Source: Dyella sp. OK004 (lineage in GTDB: Bacteria > Pseudomonadota > Gammaproteobacteria > Xanthomonadales > Rhodanobacteraceae). From it: 64,000 nt of DNA. The notes beneath the pieces are model-generated. The model worked only from the letters and a program-made list of their open reading frames with translations, searched no databases and was not told the DNA's origin. Every line of letters starts with the position of its first letter. The first letter of the stretch is position 1. The DNA is taken from assembly GCF_900114495.1 (NCBI RefSeq), contig NZ_FOZI01000003.1:496001-560000 (forward strand). The letters run 5' to 3'. Shown one piece after another: positions 26,273 through 34,537 of the stretch. A program made the translations under genes and the position numbers.

Positions 26273-26440
26273 ATGCGCGCGTTTTCGCCTATATCGGTTC
26301 TCTTCCTCATCTTCGCCATCGTATGTGCCGTACTGATCGGGCTGGACAAGACGCCCATCCTGAAGCCGACACTTGAATGGCTCTGCGCGGTCAATGTCGT
26401 GATGTTTGTCATCGCGCTTTGGAACCGTCGCCGGCTTTAG
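26273..26440 (+). CDS. Small two-helix membrane protein (55 aa)
   Basis: A short gene encoding 55 residues, beginning MRAFSPISVLFLIFAIVCAV and ending ALWNRRRL. Two hydrophobic segments (about 7-24 and 36-50) flank a short polar loop with LDKTPILKP; the basic tail suggests a cytoplasmic C-terminus. A very good ribosome binding site, gaggag at 26260-26265, precedes the ATG, and the codon choice is coding-like. It is 31 bases after the flavodoxin gene and likely shares its promoter. I do not recognise the family. Confidence 0.75.
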   Translation: MRAFSPISVLFLIFAIVCAVLIGLDKTPILKPTLEWLCAVNVVMFVIALWNRRRL

Positions 26441-26477
26441 CGATGCGCGTCGGTGCGGTTGGCGATTCGCGCCGAAT

Positions 26478-27206
26478 CTATGACAAACCGGCCTGACGAT
26501 CCGGAGGCAAGCTCACTATTTGGCCCGACATGGGTTCCACCGTAGTCAATTCGTCCTCGACGCGGATGACGCCTGGAATGTTTTCCACCAACACCCTCAA
26601 TGCGTCACGCATGGCATCGTTGACGATCACCCCGTGCAGATGGACAACGCCGCGACGCACATCCGCATGTGCTGTGGTGCGTGGCGCCCAGGATTGCGAG
26701 TCAAATTCCATCGCGATGCGCTCGCTGATCGTGGCATCCGAAGTATCGGCCGAGACTAACCCAGGGGTTCTCGACAGAGCGGCCCGCATCAGATCCGCAC
26801 GACTCAGGATGCCTTCAAGCCGACCCTGATGAACCACCGGGATGCGCCTGATCTGACGCTCCTCCATCAGATTCACCGCTTCGGCCAGCGGGGCTTCTCT
26901 GTGGATGGTGATCACCTCTGGCGTCATGACTTCCTCCACCGTGCATCCGTGCGAGTCGACGTACTCGCGCGCAAGGCGCCCCGGCCCCATCAGGAAGCTG
27001 AGCCAGCGAGGATGTTTCTGCTCCGTGCCCAGTTCCCCGCGGCGCATGAGATCGCCTTCGGTGAGTATGCCGACAAGCATTCCTTTGCGGTCGACCACTG
27101 GCAGACCACTGATATGTGTCCGCAGCATCAGGCGCATGGCGTCGCTGATGTTGGCCCTGGGGGCGATTGTCGCCACCTGGCGTGTCATGGCATCGCTGAC
27201 TTTCAT
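26478..27206 (-). CDS. CBS-CBS-BON protein 1
   Basis: 242-residue cytoplasmic protein: CBS domain 1 (about 1-60, SDAMRLMLRTHISGLPVVD), CBS domain 2 (about 93-150, RRIPVVHQGRLEGILSRADL), and a C-terminal BON domain (about 165-230, VHLHGVIVNDAMRDALRVLV). CBS pairs bind adenosine nucleotides, so this may sense energy state; BON usually binds membranes or phospholipids. ATG 27206 begins directly at MKVSDAM, the normal start of such proteins. The box at 27259-27272 and -10-like ATACTG lie upstream. It is a paralogue of the gene at 35714. Confidence 0.88.
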   Translation of the reverse strand: MKVSDAMTRQVATIAPRANISDAMRLMLRTHISGLPVVDRKGMLVGILTEGDLMRRGELGTEQKHPRWLSFLMGPGRLAREYVDSHGCTVEEVMTPEVITIHREAPLAEAVNLMEERQIRRIPVVHQGRLEGILSRADLMRAALSRTPGLVSADTSDATISERIAMEFDSQSWAPRTTAHADVRRGVVHLHGVIVNDAMRDALRVLVENIPGVIRVEDELTTVEPMSGQIVSLPPDRQAGLS

Positions 27207-27258
27207 GGCTTCGGCCCTCGCTGAGATTCTCAGTATCGGTACTGCGTGACATGGCTCA

Positions 27259-27272
27259 TTGACCTGGGTCAA
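27259..27272. promoter_or_regulatory. FNR/FixK-type box between CBS-BON 1 and a secreted-protein gene
   Basis: TTGACCTGGGTCAA. Minus strand: -10-like ATACTG at 27236-27231, 22 bases away, then the CBS-BON start at 27206. The divergent gene starts at 27406, 133 bases on the other side, so control of that gene is less certain. Confidence 0.72.
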
Positions 27273-27405
27273 CTTCTTGCGCGTCGTTCGCTCTGTCTCG
27301 CTCTTTCCGGCAACGACGGCTGCATCGCGGATCTTCAGCTCTTCTTGACGACAGCGGGCGCAGCCTGGGGGCTTCACGCCGGCACCCGCCGACGGAGGGG
27401 TCATC

Positions 27406-27756
27406 ATGAAACTCACCTATCTGACTCGCACGGCGTCATTGGGAGTACTGGCCGCGGCGCTGTTCGCCAACGCGCCGCTCCATGCACAGGACAGCATGCC
27501 TCCGGCACCGGCATCGCAGGATCGGGCGACGGGCCAACCTGTCGGGCCAGCGAATCGCGTCGGGGTCATGAAGGTCCGCGATGTCGATGGCAGACACACC
27601 ATGCAGGCGACGGTGACCGCCACCGATCCCGCCACCGGCATCGTCGACGTGACCACCGGAGGTATGGCTTTGCGGGTGCATTTCCCGCCGCCGGCGATGG
27701 CTCCGTTGAAAGCTGGTGATCAAATCACCTTGTATCTGGGCTTTACCAAGCCCTAG
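27406..27756 (+). CDS. Small secreted protein of unknown function
   Basis: 116-residue exported protein with a clear signal peptide (about 1-27, cut near LHAQD). The mature part is Pro/Ala-rich at first, then a compact beta-type domain (about 50-116; VGVMKVRDVDGRHTMQATV, ALRVHFPPPAMAPLKAGDQI) that looks like a small OB-type or CusF-like barrel. It lacks the CusF metal residues. ggaggg lies just upstream of the start. No function assigned. Confidence 0.7.
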   Translation: MKLTYLTRTASLGVLAAALFANAPLHAQDSMPPAPASQDRATGQPVGPANRVGVMKVRDVDGRHTMQATVTATDPATGIVDVTTGGMALRVHFPPPAMAPLKAGDQITLYLGFTKP

Positions 27757-27851
27757 GGATGCTCTGAGCTATTCCGCGCTGGCGCTACCCGGCGTGATCG
27801 TCATGACCCGCCGACCCGGTGGTACGACGGCTTGAGGCCCGTGATGCGCAG

Positions 27852-27865
27852 TTGATGCAGATCAA
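27852..27865 (+). promoter_or_regulatory. Perfect FNR-consensus box upstream of Usp pair
   Basis: TTGATGCAGATCAA matches TTGAT-N4-ATCAA exactly. A -10-like TACCCT lies at 27887-27892, 21 bases downstream. The tandem Usp gene starts at 27962. Confidence 0.8.
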
Positions 27866-27961
27866 CGTGCGGATCGCATCGCTGACTACCCTGACCCCTA
27901 CGAATCGTGGGGGCCCAGTCACATGCATTGGGCCATCAATCCTCTGCCGGGATGAGACGTC

Positions 27962-28789
27962 ATGCGCGATGTGCTGGTTTATTCCGAAAGCTACAAAGTG
28001 TGGTCGCCTGGCGTTGAATACGCCGCCCGTCTGGCGACGGCCTTCGACGCTCACTTGACCGGCATATGGATTTGCCCGTCGCCGAGCGCCGCCATCCCGG
28101 CCTTCGAAGCGCCGGAGCTGCTCGCTCTGCTATTCGAAACCACGCGCCAGCTTGAAGATGAGGCGTTCGCCGCCGGCCCTCCGTTCGTGGACTACGTGCA
28201 TAAACTGGGGGTACACAAGACGTCCTGGCAGGTAGCAGAAGGGTATGTACCCGACACCCTGGCGCTAGCCAGCCGCTACCACGACCTGCTGGTGATTGAC
28301 TGCAGCAATGACACCCCCTGGGGTTCGCTCTCGGCGGTGGGCAATATCGTGATGGGCTCGGGCATCCCCAGCCTTGTCGTTCCGCCAGGCCAGCTCAACC
28401 TTCCCGCCCTGGACACCGTGGCCATTGCCTGGAACGGTTCCGCCGAGGCGCTTCATGCTGTGCACGCTGCGTTGCCGCTGCTCGCGCGCGCACTGCGCGT
28501 GGTGATTCTGCATGGCGAACAGCAGCAGCCCATCAGCATGCTGTCCTGGCGCCCGCCATTTGATCTGGCCAGCTACCTGCTTCGCCATGGCATCGCTGCG
28601 GAAAGCAAACGGCTCAATGACGGTAATAGGGACATCGGCGCTACCTTGCTGGCCGCCGCCGGACATGCCGGGGCCACCCTCCTGGTCATGGGCGCCTACG
28701 GCCACACCCGCTTCAGCGAATGGGTGCTTGGCGGAGCGACAAGGTCCGTACTGGAGCAAGCGACGATCCCCGTTCTGATGCTTCATTGA
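27962..28789 (+). CDS. Tandem universal stress protein
   Basis: 275-residue protein with two Usp-like halves, similar to that at 21918. The N-terminal half (about 1-140, MRDVLVYSESYKVWSPG) lacks the ATP signature; the C-terminal half (about 150-275) ends VMGAYGHTRFSEWVLGGATR and ATIPVLMLH. A single-domain Usp gene follows 14 bases later. Located behind a perfect FNR-consensus box, so expected to rise at low oxygen. Confidence 0.88.
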   Translation: MRDVLVYSESYKVWSPGVEYAARLATAFDAHLTGIWICPSPSAAIPAFEAPELLALLFETTRQLEDEAFAAGPPFVDYVHKLGVHKTSWQVAEGYVPDTLALASRYHDLLVIDCSNDTPWGSLSAVGNIVMGSGIPSLVVPPGQLNLPALDTVAIAWNGSAEALHAVHAALPLLARALRVVILHGEQQQPISMLSWRPPFDLASYLLRHGIAAESKRLNDGNRDIGATLLAAAGHAGATLLVMGAYGHTRFSEWVLGGATRSVLEQATIPVLMLH

Positions 28790-28803
28790 TTGCAGAGGTC
28801 GAT

Positions 28804-29241
28804 ATGTTCAAGCGCATCATGATCCCAACCGATGGTTCGGCCTTGTCTGAGAAAGCTATCGCGCTCGGCGTCGAGCTCGCTGCCAGTCTCAAGGCAAGCG
28901 TCTGCGGCTTCTATGCCGCACCCACCTTCCATATGGTCTCCTCGGTGATCGATGTGATCGAAGCGACGCCGGCTGACTATGTCAAAGAAGCCATCCAGCG
29001 CGTCGAGCGATATCTGGAAGCGATCAACGCGGCCTGTCGCCAGGCGGGCGTGGCGTGCGAATGCGCGCATGAATTCAACGACCATCCATACCAGGCCATT
29101 GTGCGGGTAGCCGCCGAGCAACGCTGCGATCTCGTAGTGATGGCTTCTCATGGCCGACATGGGGTCAGTCGCCTGCTGCTTGGCAGCGAAACAGCCAAGG
29201 TGTTGCTGGAGTCGTCCGTCCCTGTACTGGTCTGTCATTAG
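28804..29241 (+). CDS. Universal stress protein (single domain)
   Basis: 145-residue UspA-fold protein starting MFKRIMIPTDGSALSEKA. The nucleotide signature reads ASHGRHGVSRLLLGS, with Ala in place of the first Gly, so ATP binding is likely but slightly altered. gaggt lies upstream of ATG 28804. It is paralogous to the Usp at 20748 (same ends DGSALS/DGSELA and SVPVLVCH/DVPVLVCH) and co-transcribed with the tandem Usp. Confidence 0.9.
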   Translation: MFKRIMIPTDGSALSEKAIALGVELAASLKASVCGFYAAPTFHMVSSVIDVIEATPADYVKEAIQRVERYLEAINAACRQAGVACECAHEFNDHPYQAIVRVAAEQRCDLVVMASHGRHGVSRLLLGSETAKVLLESSVPVLVCH

Positions 29242-29606
29242 GTAGAGAAAGTCCGAGAGGCAGGCCGCGCATCCATTGCCGCCGGCCCTTCTGTCGGCCT
29301 GCCGGAAGGCATGGCGCAAGCAGTTGCCCTCCTCATCCGCGACGAGGCCAGTTTCATCATCGGCGCCATGCCCGACATCAACGCACGGCAGTTGATGCGC
29401 GAACCGCGCCACCCTTCCCAGGCACACTCGGTGCCCGCCTCTCCCGGCGACACGCCGCCGGATGTATCGTTCTGTCCGCAGCAGATACCTTCGCAGGCAG
29501 GCCGGACCACGCCTTATAGCGGGTCGGGCCAAAGGCTGAGGCTTGAAGGTAGTGGCGACGCACCTGTCAGTAAGATGCACCTACGCTCAACCAAAGGTTT
29601 TCTCGC
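29242..29606. other. Gene-free spacer
   Basis: No convincing gene or FNR-type box seen in these 365 bases between the Usp pair and the two-component system. Confidence 0.4.
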
Positions 29607-30362
29607 ATGTCGGTTGAAAGCTTTGAGCCCGCCAACGGATCACGCCCGACCCGCCTGCTGGTGGTGGAGGACGACCCGGAAATCTCGACCCTGGTAAATC
29701 GCTACCTCACCAGCCAGGGCTTTGAGGTGATGGTCGCGGCTAATGGCGCCATGCTGAGAAACACGCTGGCGGCCACGGCCGTGGATCTTGTGCTGCTCGA
29801 CCTGGGCCTGCCGGGTGAAGATGGCTTTGCGCTGACCCGCTACCTGCATGAGCACTGGCAAGGACCGGTCATCATCGTGTCCGGCCGTGGCGAATCGGTC
29901 GATCGCGTGGTCGGGCTGGAGCTGGGTGCCGACGACTACGTGACTAAACCCTTCGAACTGCGCGAATTGCTGGCACGCATACGCAGCGTGCTTCGCCGGT
30001 CCGCCGGGCGGCCGCCGCCGAAAACTCCCTCCGGGGAGGGTTCGCCGGCCCTGCATTTTGCCGGCTACCAACTCGACCCCGGATCGCGCCTGCTCACCGG
30101 CCCTGAAGGCCAGGAGATCTCGCTGACCACCGGCGAATTCGACCTGCTGCAGCTGTTCCTGGAGCACCCCAATCGGGTGTTGTCGCGCAACGACATCATG
30201 ACTCACATCCATGGACGGGACGCTGGCCCCTTTGACCGCGCCATCGACGTGCAGATCAGCCGCCTGCGTCGCAAGATCGACGCCGACCCGACACGCCCCG
30301 CCCTGTTCAAGTCGATCCGCGGCGCCGGCTATATGTTTACCGAACGAGTAAAGCGGGCATGA
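29607..30362 (+). CDS. OmpR-family response regulator
   Basis: 251-residue response regulator. Receiver domain (about 16-128) with acidic pocket VVEDDPE, phospho-acceptor D65 in LVLLDLGLPG, and the conserved Lys in DDYVTKPFE. C-terminal winged helix (about 155-245) of the OmpR/PhoB type, ISLTTGEFDLLQLFL and IDVQISRLRRKI. Its stop overlaps the start of the hybrid kinase (ATGA), so the two are co-expressed partners. It lies in the middle of the FNR-box region. Confidence 0.9.
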   Translation: MSVESFEPANGSRPTRLLVVEDDPEISTLVNRYLTSQGFEVMVAANGAMLRNTLAATAVDLVLLDLGLPGEDGFALTRYLHEHWQGPVIIVSGRGESVDRVVGLELGADDYVTKPFELRELLARIRSVLRRSAGRPPPKTPSGEGSPALHFAGYQLDPGSRLLTGPEGQEISLTTGEFDLLQLFLEHPNRVLSRNDIMTHIHGRDAGPFDRAIDVQISRLRRKIDADPTRPALFKSIRGAGYMFTERVKRA

Positions 30363-32404
30363 GTACGGTCCCCGATCTGGCCACCAACGCCGACCTGTTC
30401 AAGGCGCTCTTCGAGACCGCGCCCGACGCGATGATCGTGGTCGATCATGACGGCCGCATCGTGCTGGCCAATCCGCAGGCCGACCACCTGTTCGGTTATG
30501 ACGAAGGCCAATTGCGCGGACTGAAAGTCGAGGCATTGTTGCCCGAGCAGGTGCGCAGCGCACATATCGTGCATCGCTCCACCTACATGTCGAGCCCGCG
30601 CGTGCGTCCCATGGGCGCGGGTTACGAGCTGACTGGTGTGCGCCGCAATGGCCAGTCCTTTCCAGTGGAAATCGGACTCAGCCCGATTCCGGTCGATGGC
30701 CGCCCGTTGTTTGCGGCATCGATCCGCGACATCTCCGAAACGCAGCGGGCCCGCCAGGCCCTGGTGCGTGCCCGCTATGACGCTTTCGTTGCGGAAGCGA
30801 GCCGCCTGCTGCTCGAATCGCCCAACTACGACGTGGCCGTGGATGGCATGCCGTCGCTGATCACTGCGGCGCTGAAAACCGATGCCACCGCCATTCTGTT
30901 TCGGGACGCCCACGGCACCGATCTCCATGCCCGCGCGGCGACTGGAGCGCCGTCCGACCTGTTGCGGACCGTCTGTGTTCAGATTTCGCAGAGCGCCTGG
31001 ATGACGAAAGTACTTGAGCGCGACGTCGCACCGATTATGTTGTCGCGTACCGGTGAGACGTTCAGCCAGATGCGGGCCACCCTGATCGAGGCCGGCTTCC
31101 GAGAGGCGGGCATGGTTCCGCTGTTCGACCGTTACGAGCCGATGGGCGTGCTGCTTGTGCTGTCCAGGGAACAGGACAGCTTCGATCACGACAAACTCCA
31201 CTTTCTGCAATCCGTCGCCAACATGCTCGCGGCAGCGGTCCAGCGTAGCCGCAGCGAAGAAAAACTCTCTCACGCACAACGGCTCGATGCGATCGGCCAG
31301 CTCACCGGTGGTATTGCTCACGACTTCAACAATCTGCTGACGGTGATCTCGGGCAACTTGCAGTTGCTCATGGCGACGCTGCCAACTCACTCGTCAGCCA
31401 CGGAGATTATCGAAAGCGCGGCACGCGCGACGGATCGTTGCGCCGCGCTGACCAGCAAGCTGCTGTCCTTCGCAAGTCGCCGGCGTCTCACGCCACGCCC
31501 GGTCCATGCCACCCACGTACTCACGGACCTCAAGGAAATGCTGGGCCGCACCCTGGGCGAGCGGATCACGGTGGTAACTGAGGGGCCGGCCGAAATTTCA
31601 CCCATCCATGTCGATCCGGCCGAATTCGATGCGGCCCTGGTGAATCTGGCTGTCAACGCGCGCGATGCCATGCCACGGGGCGGAACTCTGACCATCACTG
31701 TACGCGAAGAACATATCGGCCCCACCCAGGCGGGCATCAAGATCCCGCAGGGTTCTTATGTGGTTTTCAGCATCGCCGACACCGGCATGGGGATGACACC
31801 CGAGGTGCAGGCCCACGCGCTGGAGCCCTTCTTCACCACAAAGGAAGTCGGCAAAGGCAGCGGCCTCGGATTGAGCATGGTGTACGGCTTCGTCAAGCAG
31901 TCCGGCGGACATCTCAGCATCGACAGCCAACTAGGCTATGGCACCCGCGTCGACCTGCATTTTCCAGTGGCCATTCCCGCGCCCGAAGAAGGTTCTGTGC
32001 CGCAGAAACGCGCGGTTCCGCCAGGCCATGAAACCATTTTGGTAGTGGAGGATGAGCCCGAAGTGCGGGGCATTGCGCTGGCCTTCCTGCACTCGATGGG
32101 TTACGCCACGCGAGAGGCCGACAATGCCAGCCAGGCACTCGACCAGCTTGAACAACATCCGGAAATCGCCCTGCTCTTCTCCGACGTCGTGCTCGGCAAC
32201 GGCATGACCGGCATGGAGCTGGCCAAGGCCGCGCAACAGATGCGCCCCGGCCTGCCCGTGTTGTTGACCTCGGGCTATGAGCATTGGTCGCTTGATACCG
32301 ACGACGCCTCACTCAAGCGATTTAACCTGCTGCGCAAGCCTTATCGCATGGAAGCGCTTGCCGCTGCCATGCACGATGCGTTGAAGCATCGTTCGCCGCC
32401 ATAG
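30359..32404 (+). CDS. PAS-GAF hybrid histidine kinase with C-terminal receiver
   Basis: 681-residue soluble sensor kinase without TM helices. Order: PAS (about 12-125), GAF (about 145-290), HisKA with H321 in GGIAHDFNN, HATPase (about 405-525; DTGMGM, GSGLGLSMVYGF), and a receiver (about 560-675; VVEDEPEVRG, LLFSDVVLG, LLRKPYR). The PAS segment LLPEQVRSAH carries a histidine that lines up with the haem-ligating His of FixL when aligned from memory; the FixL distal Arg position appears as Tyr, and non-haem PAS domains can share this His. It is next to the FixK-like gene, so an oxygen or redox role is plausible. The extra receiver suggests a phosphorelay or feedback. Confidence 0.87.
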   Translation: MSTVPDLATNADLFKALFETAPDAMIVVDHDGRIVLANPQADHLFGYDEGQLRGLKVEALLPEQVRSAHIVHRSTYMSSPRVRPMGAGYELTGVRRNGQSFPVEIGLSPIPVDGRPLFAASIRDISETQRARQALVRARYDAFVAEASRLLLESPNYDVAVDGMPSLITAALKTDATAILFRDAHGTDLHARAATGAPSDLLRTVCVQISQSAWMTKVLERDVAPIMLSRTGETFSQMRATLIEAGFREAGMVPLFDRYEPMGVLLVLSREQDSFDHDKLHFLQSVANMLAAAVQRSRSEEKLSHAQRLDAIGQLTGGIAHDFNNLLTVISGNLQLLMATLPTHSSATEIIESAARATDRCAALTSKLLSFASRRRLTPRPVHATHVLTDLKEMLGRTLGERITVVTEGPAEISPIHVDPAEFDAALVNLAVNARDAMPRGGTLTITVREEHIGPTQAGIKIPQGSYVVFSIADTGMGMTPEVQAHALEPFFTTKEVGKGSGLGLSMVYGFVKQSGGHLSIDSQLGYGTRVDLHFPVAIPAPEEGSVPQKRAVPPGHETILVVEDEPEVRGIALAFLHSMGYATREADNASQALDQLEQHPEIALLFSDVVLGNGMTGMELAKAAQQMRPGLPVLLTSGYEHWSLDTDDASLKRFNLLRKPYRMEALAAAMHDALKHRSPP

Positions 32405-32419
32405 CTTGACAGGACAAGG

Positions 32420-33142
32420 CTAGGCGCGCATTCCTGCCATGGCCCTCAGGCCGCTATCGTCCAGTACGTGGACTTCACGGCGCTCGACCGAGATCAGGCG
32501 AAGGTCATCCAACCGCGACATGACGCGGCTGACGGTTTCGTGCTTAAGCGCCAGGAAATTCGCCATGTCCGTGCGGCGCATGCGCAGCATGAAATGACGG
32601 GCGCTGTAACCCAATTGCGCATAGCGCTTGGCGACGTCGAGCAGGAAACTCGCCACGCGCTGCTCGGCATTCAACGTGCCAATCGCCAGCATCCAGGCGT
32701 GGTCGTCGCGGATCTCCTGCGCCAGGGCCGCGGTCAGGCGTGCCTGTAGCTCGGGAATCTCCCGGCACGCAGTAAGCATTGCGGGATAAGGGAGTTCCCA
32801 GGCCTCGCCGGATTCCAGAGAAACGACACCGCAAGCGTAGGTTTTCAGCCCGATGGACTCGGCGCCCAAAAAGTCGCCGCGCATACGGAAGCCGGTGACC
32901 TGGTCGCGTCCGTCGTCCGCCAGCTCAACCGTTTTCAGGAACCCCGAGTTGATCAGGTACAGCGACTGGAAAGGCTGGCCGGCGTGATAGAGATATTGCC
33001 CGGCGGAAAGCTTGTGGCGAAGTACCGGCACGTACTTGCGTAGCAGATCGATATCGATGTCGGTGAATCCGGCTTCATGCTCAGTTGCCGGATAGCGGGC
33101 GGTCGGCGCCCGGGTTGAAGCAACTGTAGTCTGCATGATCAT
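32420..33142 (-). CDS. FNR/FixK-type Crp-family regulator without Fe-S cysteines
   Basis: 240-residue Crp/Fnr protein. cAMP-type sensor barrel (about 25-145; LSAGQYLYHAGQPFQSLYLI, RDQVTGFRMRGDFLG), dimer helix, and a DNA-binding helix-turn-helix with LALKHETVSRVMSRL. The E..SR of this helix matches FNR (ETISR) and predicts TTGAT half-sites, exactly those found nearby. The N-terminus has no cysteines, and the FNR Cys122 position reads EAWELPY, so it cannot hold a 4Fe-4S cluster like FNR or Anr. Only two other Cys are present (ACGV, ACRE). It is therefore FixK- or Dnr-like. The start is taken at 33142 with ggggtg upstream; ATG 33136 is possible. Confidence 0.87.
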   Translation of the reverse strand: MIMQTTVASTRAPTARYPATEHEAGFTDIDIDLLRKYVPVLRHKLSAGQYLYHAGQPFQSLYLINSGFLKTVELADDGRDQVTGFRMRGDFLGAESIGLKTYACGVVSLESGEAWELPYPAMLTACREIPELQARLTAALAQEIRDDHAWMLAIGTLNAEQRVASFLLDVAKRYAQLGYSARHFMLRMRRTDMANFLALKHETVSRVMSRLDDLRLISVERREVHVLDDSGLRAMAGMRA

Positions 33143-33267
33143 GACGACACCCCATAGTCCTGGCGAATCCCCGAAACACATGCAGAAAGTAGCGTCGCCG
33201 TGTCACAGGGTGACGTCAGCCCGGAAACGGTTTGTAACAGTACGTAACCGACCCATCGCTCAAAAAA

Positions 33268-33281
33268 TTGATGTGGCTCAA
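33268..33281 (+). promoter_or_regulatory. FNR/FixK-type box upstream of RNR-like gene
   Basis: TTGATGTGGCTCAA, one mismatch from consensus. A strong -10-like TAATAC lies at 33302-33307, 20 bases downstream. It also lies in the regulator's upstream region (126 bases from its start). Because it overlaps the TTG 33268 and ATG 33271 codons, the RNR-like gene probably starts further down. Confidence 0.75.
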
Positions 33282-33336
33282 GTCCCTCGCCGGCGGCCGT
33301 CTAATACTTGCAGGCAAGTTCATCGTGCGGGTCGCC

Positions 33337-34413
33337 ATGCGCCATTCATCGCCCTTCAAGGACATCATCGCGGTCGAAGCCTGGGATGCCTGGTTTCGCT
33401 GGCGCGAAGAAGGATATCTGCGCGACCTTTCCATCCATGACACCTGGTCGCGCATCGCGCGGTTGCTGTCGACGGCGGAACCCCGAGATCAGGCGGCAGC
33501 CTTCGAACGTCGGATGATCGAAGCGAGCGAAAGTTGGCGCTTGTTGCTGGATGAGCGAATCATAGTCAGCGCCGGAACCGCGAAACCCGACTGGCCCGGC
33601 GACGGATTGGCGGCGGTACTGAATGCAGCAAGTTTCGTATGCGCGCCGTATTCGGACGATGCCTGTTTTGAACACGAGCCGTTCGAGGCTGTTGCCGCAC
33701 TGGCAGTTCACGCGCTGGACAATGCGTGTTGCATGGCCGATCAGTCCGGCGGTCAGGCCCATACCCATTTGCGTATCGGCGTGATGGGGCTGGCCGATGC
33801 CATGGCCATGTTGCAGTTGCCCTACGACAGCGCGGCAGGACGCCGTTTCGCACATGACGTTGCCCGGAGCTTGGCCATTGGCTGCCTGCACGGCAGTCTG
33901 CGGATGGCCTGCGACCGGGGTGATGCGCATTCGCTGTCGGCATGTCCGGCACAACAGCATAAATTGCAGGCGCAGCCCGCTGAGTTGCTCCGGGATGTTC
34001 AACGCCATGGGTTGAGGCATCAACGGCTGACCACGATCGAGCCGCAACGACGGATCGCCCTGCTGGCAAACAATATCGCAGACGCGGTGGACCCGCTGCT
34101 AGCCCATGGTTACGCCCACACCATCGCCGATGCCTATACCACCCGATCGATATGCTCGTCCGGCTATGCGATCAATCTGGCCAAACATCTCAACGCACAC
34201 GGTGCGCTCACGGCCTTGTTCAAGGAATTGGCGATCTTGTCGCCGGAAGCGCAGCTCGCGCTTCGAGCAGCCATGCAGGCGTGGATCGACTACCCCATGG
34301 ACTACCTGTTGGCGCAGTCCGTTCCGTCAGAAACGTTGAGCGCCGTTGCCGCGCTCCGACCAACTCAGGAAAGAATCGATCCTCGTCAATATGGACCGCG
34401 CTACCGCGCGTGA
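33337..34413 (+). CDS. Shortened ribonucleotide-reductase-like protein (class II type), catalytic core missing
   Basis: 358-residue protein related to class II ribonucleotide reductases but far shorter than the usual 700-plus residues. Family-like blocks: TWSRIARLLSTAEP near the N-terminus, SWRLLLDERIIVSAGT (compare the fPnSPtLmNaG region), VHALDNACC then LRIGVMGLADAMAMLQLPYD (compare RRIGLGVMGLADLL.LGIPYDS), TIEPQRRIALLANNIADAVD (compare the IAPTGTIS..GvSsGIEP block), and SPEAQLALRAAMQAWIDYPM (compare the h..mQaafQkhvDnavSkT block). The glycyl/thiyl catalytic barrel with the NxCxE motif is not seen between these, so reductase activity is very unlikely. Start 33337 follows the promoter box and -10; ATG 33271 is an alternative. 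The function is unknown. Confidence 0.65.
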   Translation: MRHSSPFKDIIAVEAWDAWFRWREEGYLRDLSIHDTWSRIARLLSTAEPRDQAAAFERRMIEASESWRLLLDERIIVSAGTAKPDWPGDGLAAVLNAASFVCAPYSDDACFEHEPFEAVAALAVHALDNACCMADQSGGQAHTHLRIGVMGLADAMAMLQLPYDSAAGRRFAHDVARSLAIGCLHGSLRMACDRGDAHSLSACPAQQHKLQAQPAELLRDVQRHGLRHQRLTTIEPQRRIALLANNIADAVDPLLAHGYAHTIADAYTTRSICSSGYAINLAKHLNAHGALTALFKELAILSPEAQLALRAAMQAWIDYPMDYLLAQSVPSETLSAVAALRPTQERIDPRQYGPRYRA

Positions 34414-34469
34414 AGTGAGCTGCGTCCACCCATTTGCCTGTTACAGCAACCCCGGCCGCTCTCGCTCGC

Positions 34470-34483
34470 TTGATCGAGATCAA
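34470..34483 (+). promoter_or_regulatory. Perfect FNR-consensus box upstream of adhP
   Basis: TTGATCGAGATCAA matches the FNR consensus exactly. A -10-like TAACGT lies at 34505-34510, 21 bases downstream. The adhP start is at 34538. Confidence 0.82.
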
Positions 34484-34537
34484 TACACCGTCCGCCACAT
34501 TGTTTAACGTCGCCCTATCAACCCGAGGAGCAGTGAT

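Noticed and set aside
29242-29606. FNR-type box upstream of the two-component genes
   Set aside because: GTTGATGCGCGAACC at about 29392 keeps only one half-site; no convincing box is present.
33268-33336. Start of the RNR-like gene at TTG 33268 or ATG 33271
   Set aside because: These codons overlap the FNR-type box, and a -10 (TAATAC) lies after them, so transcription would start downstream. ATG 33337 is preferred.
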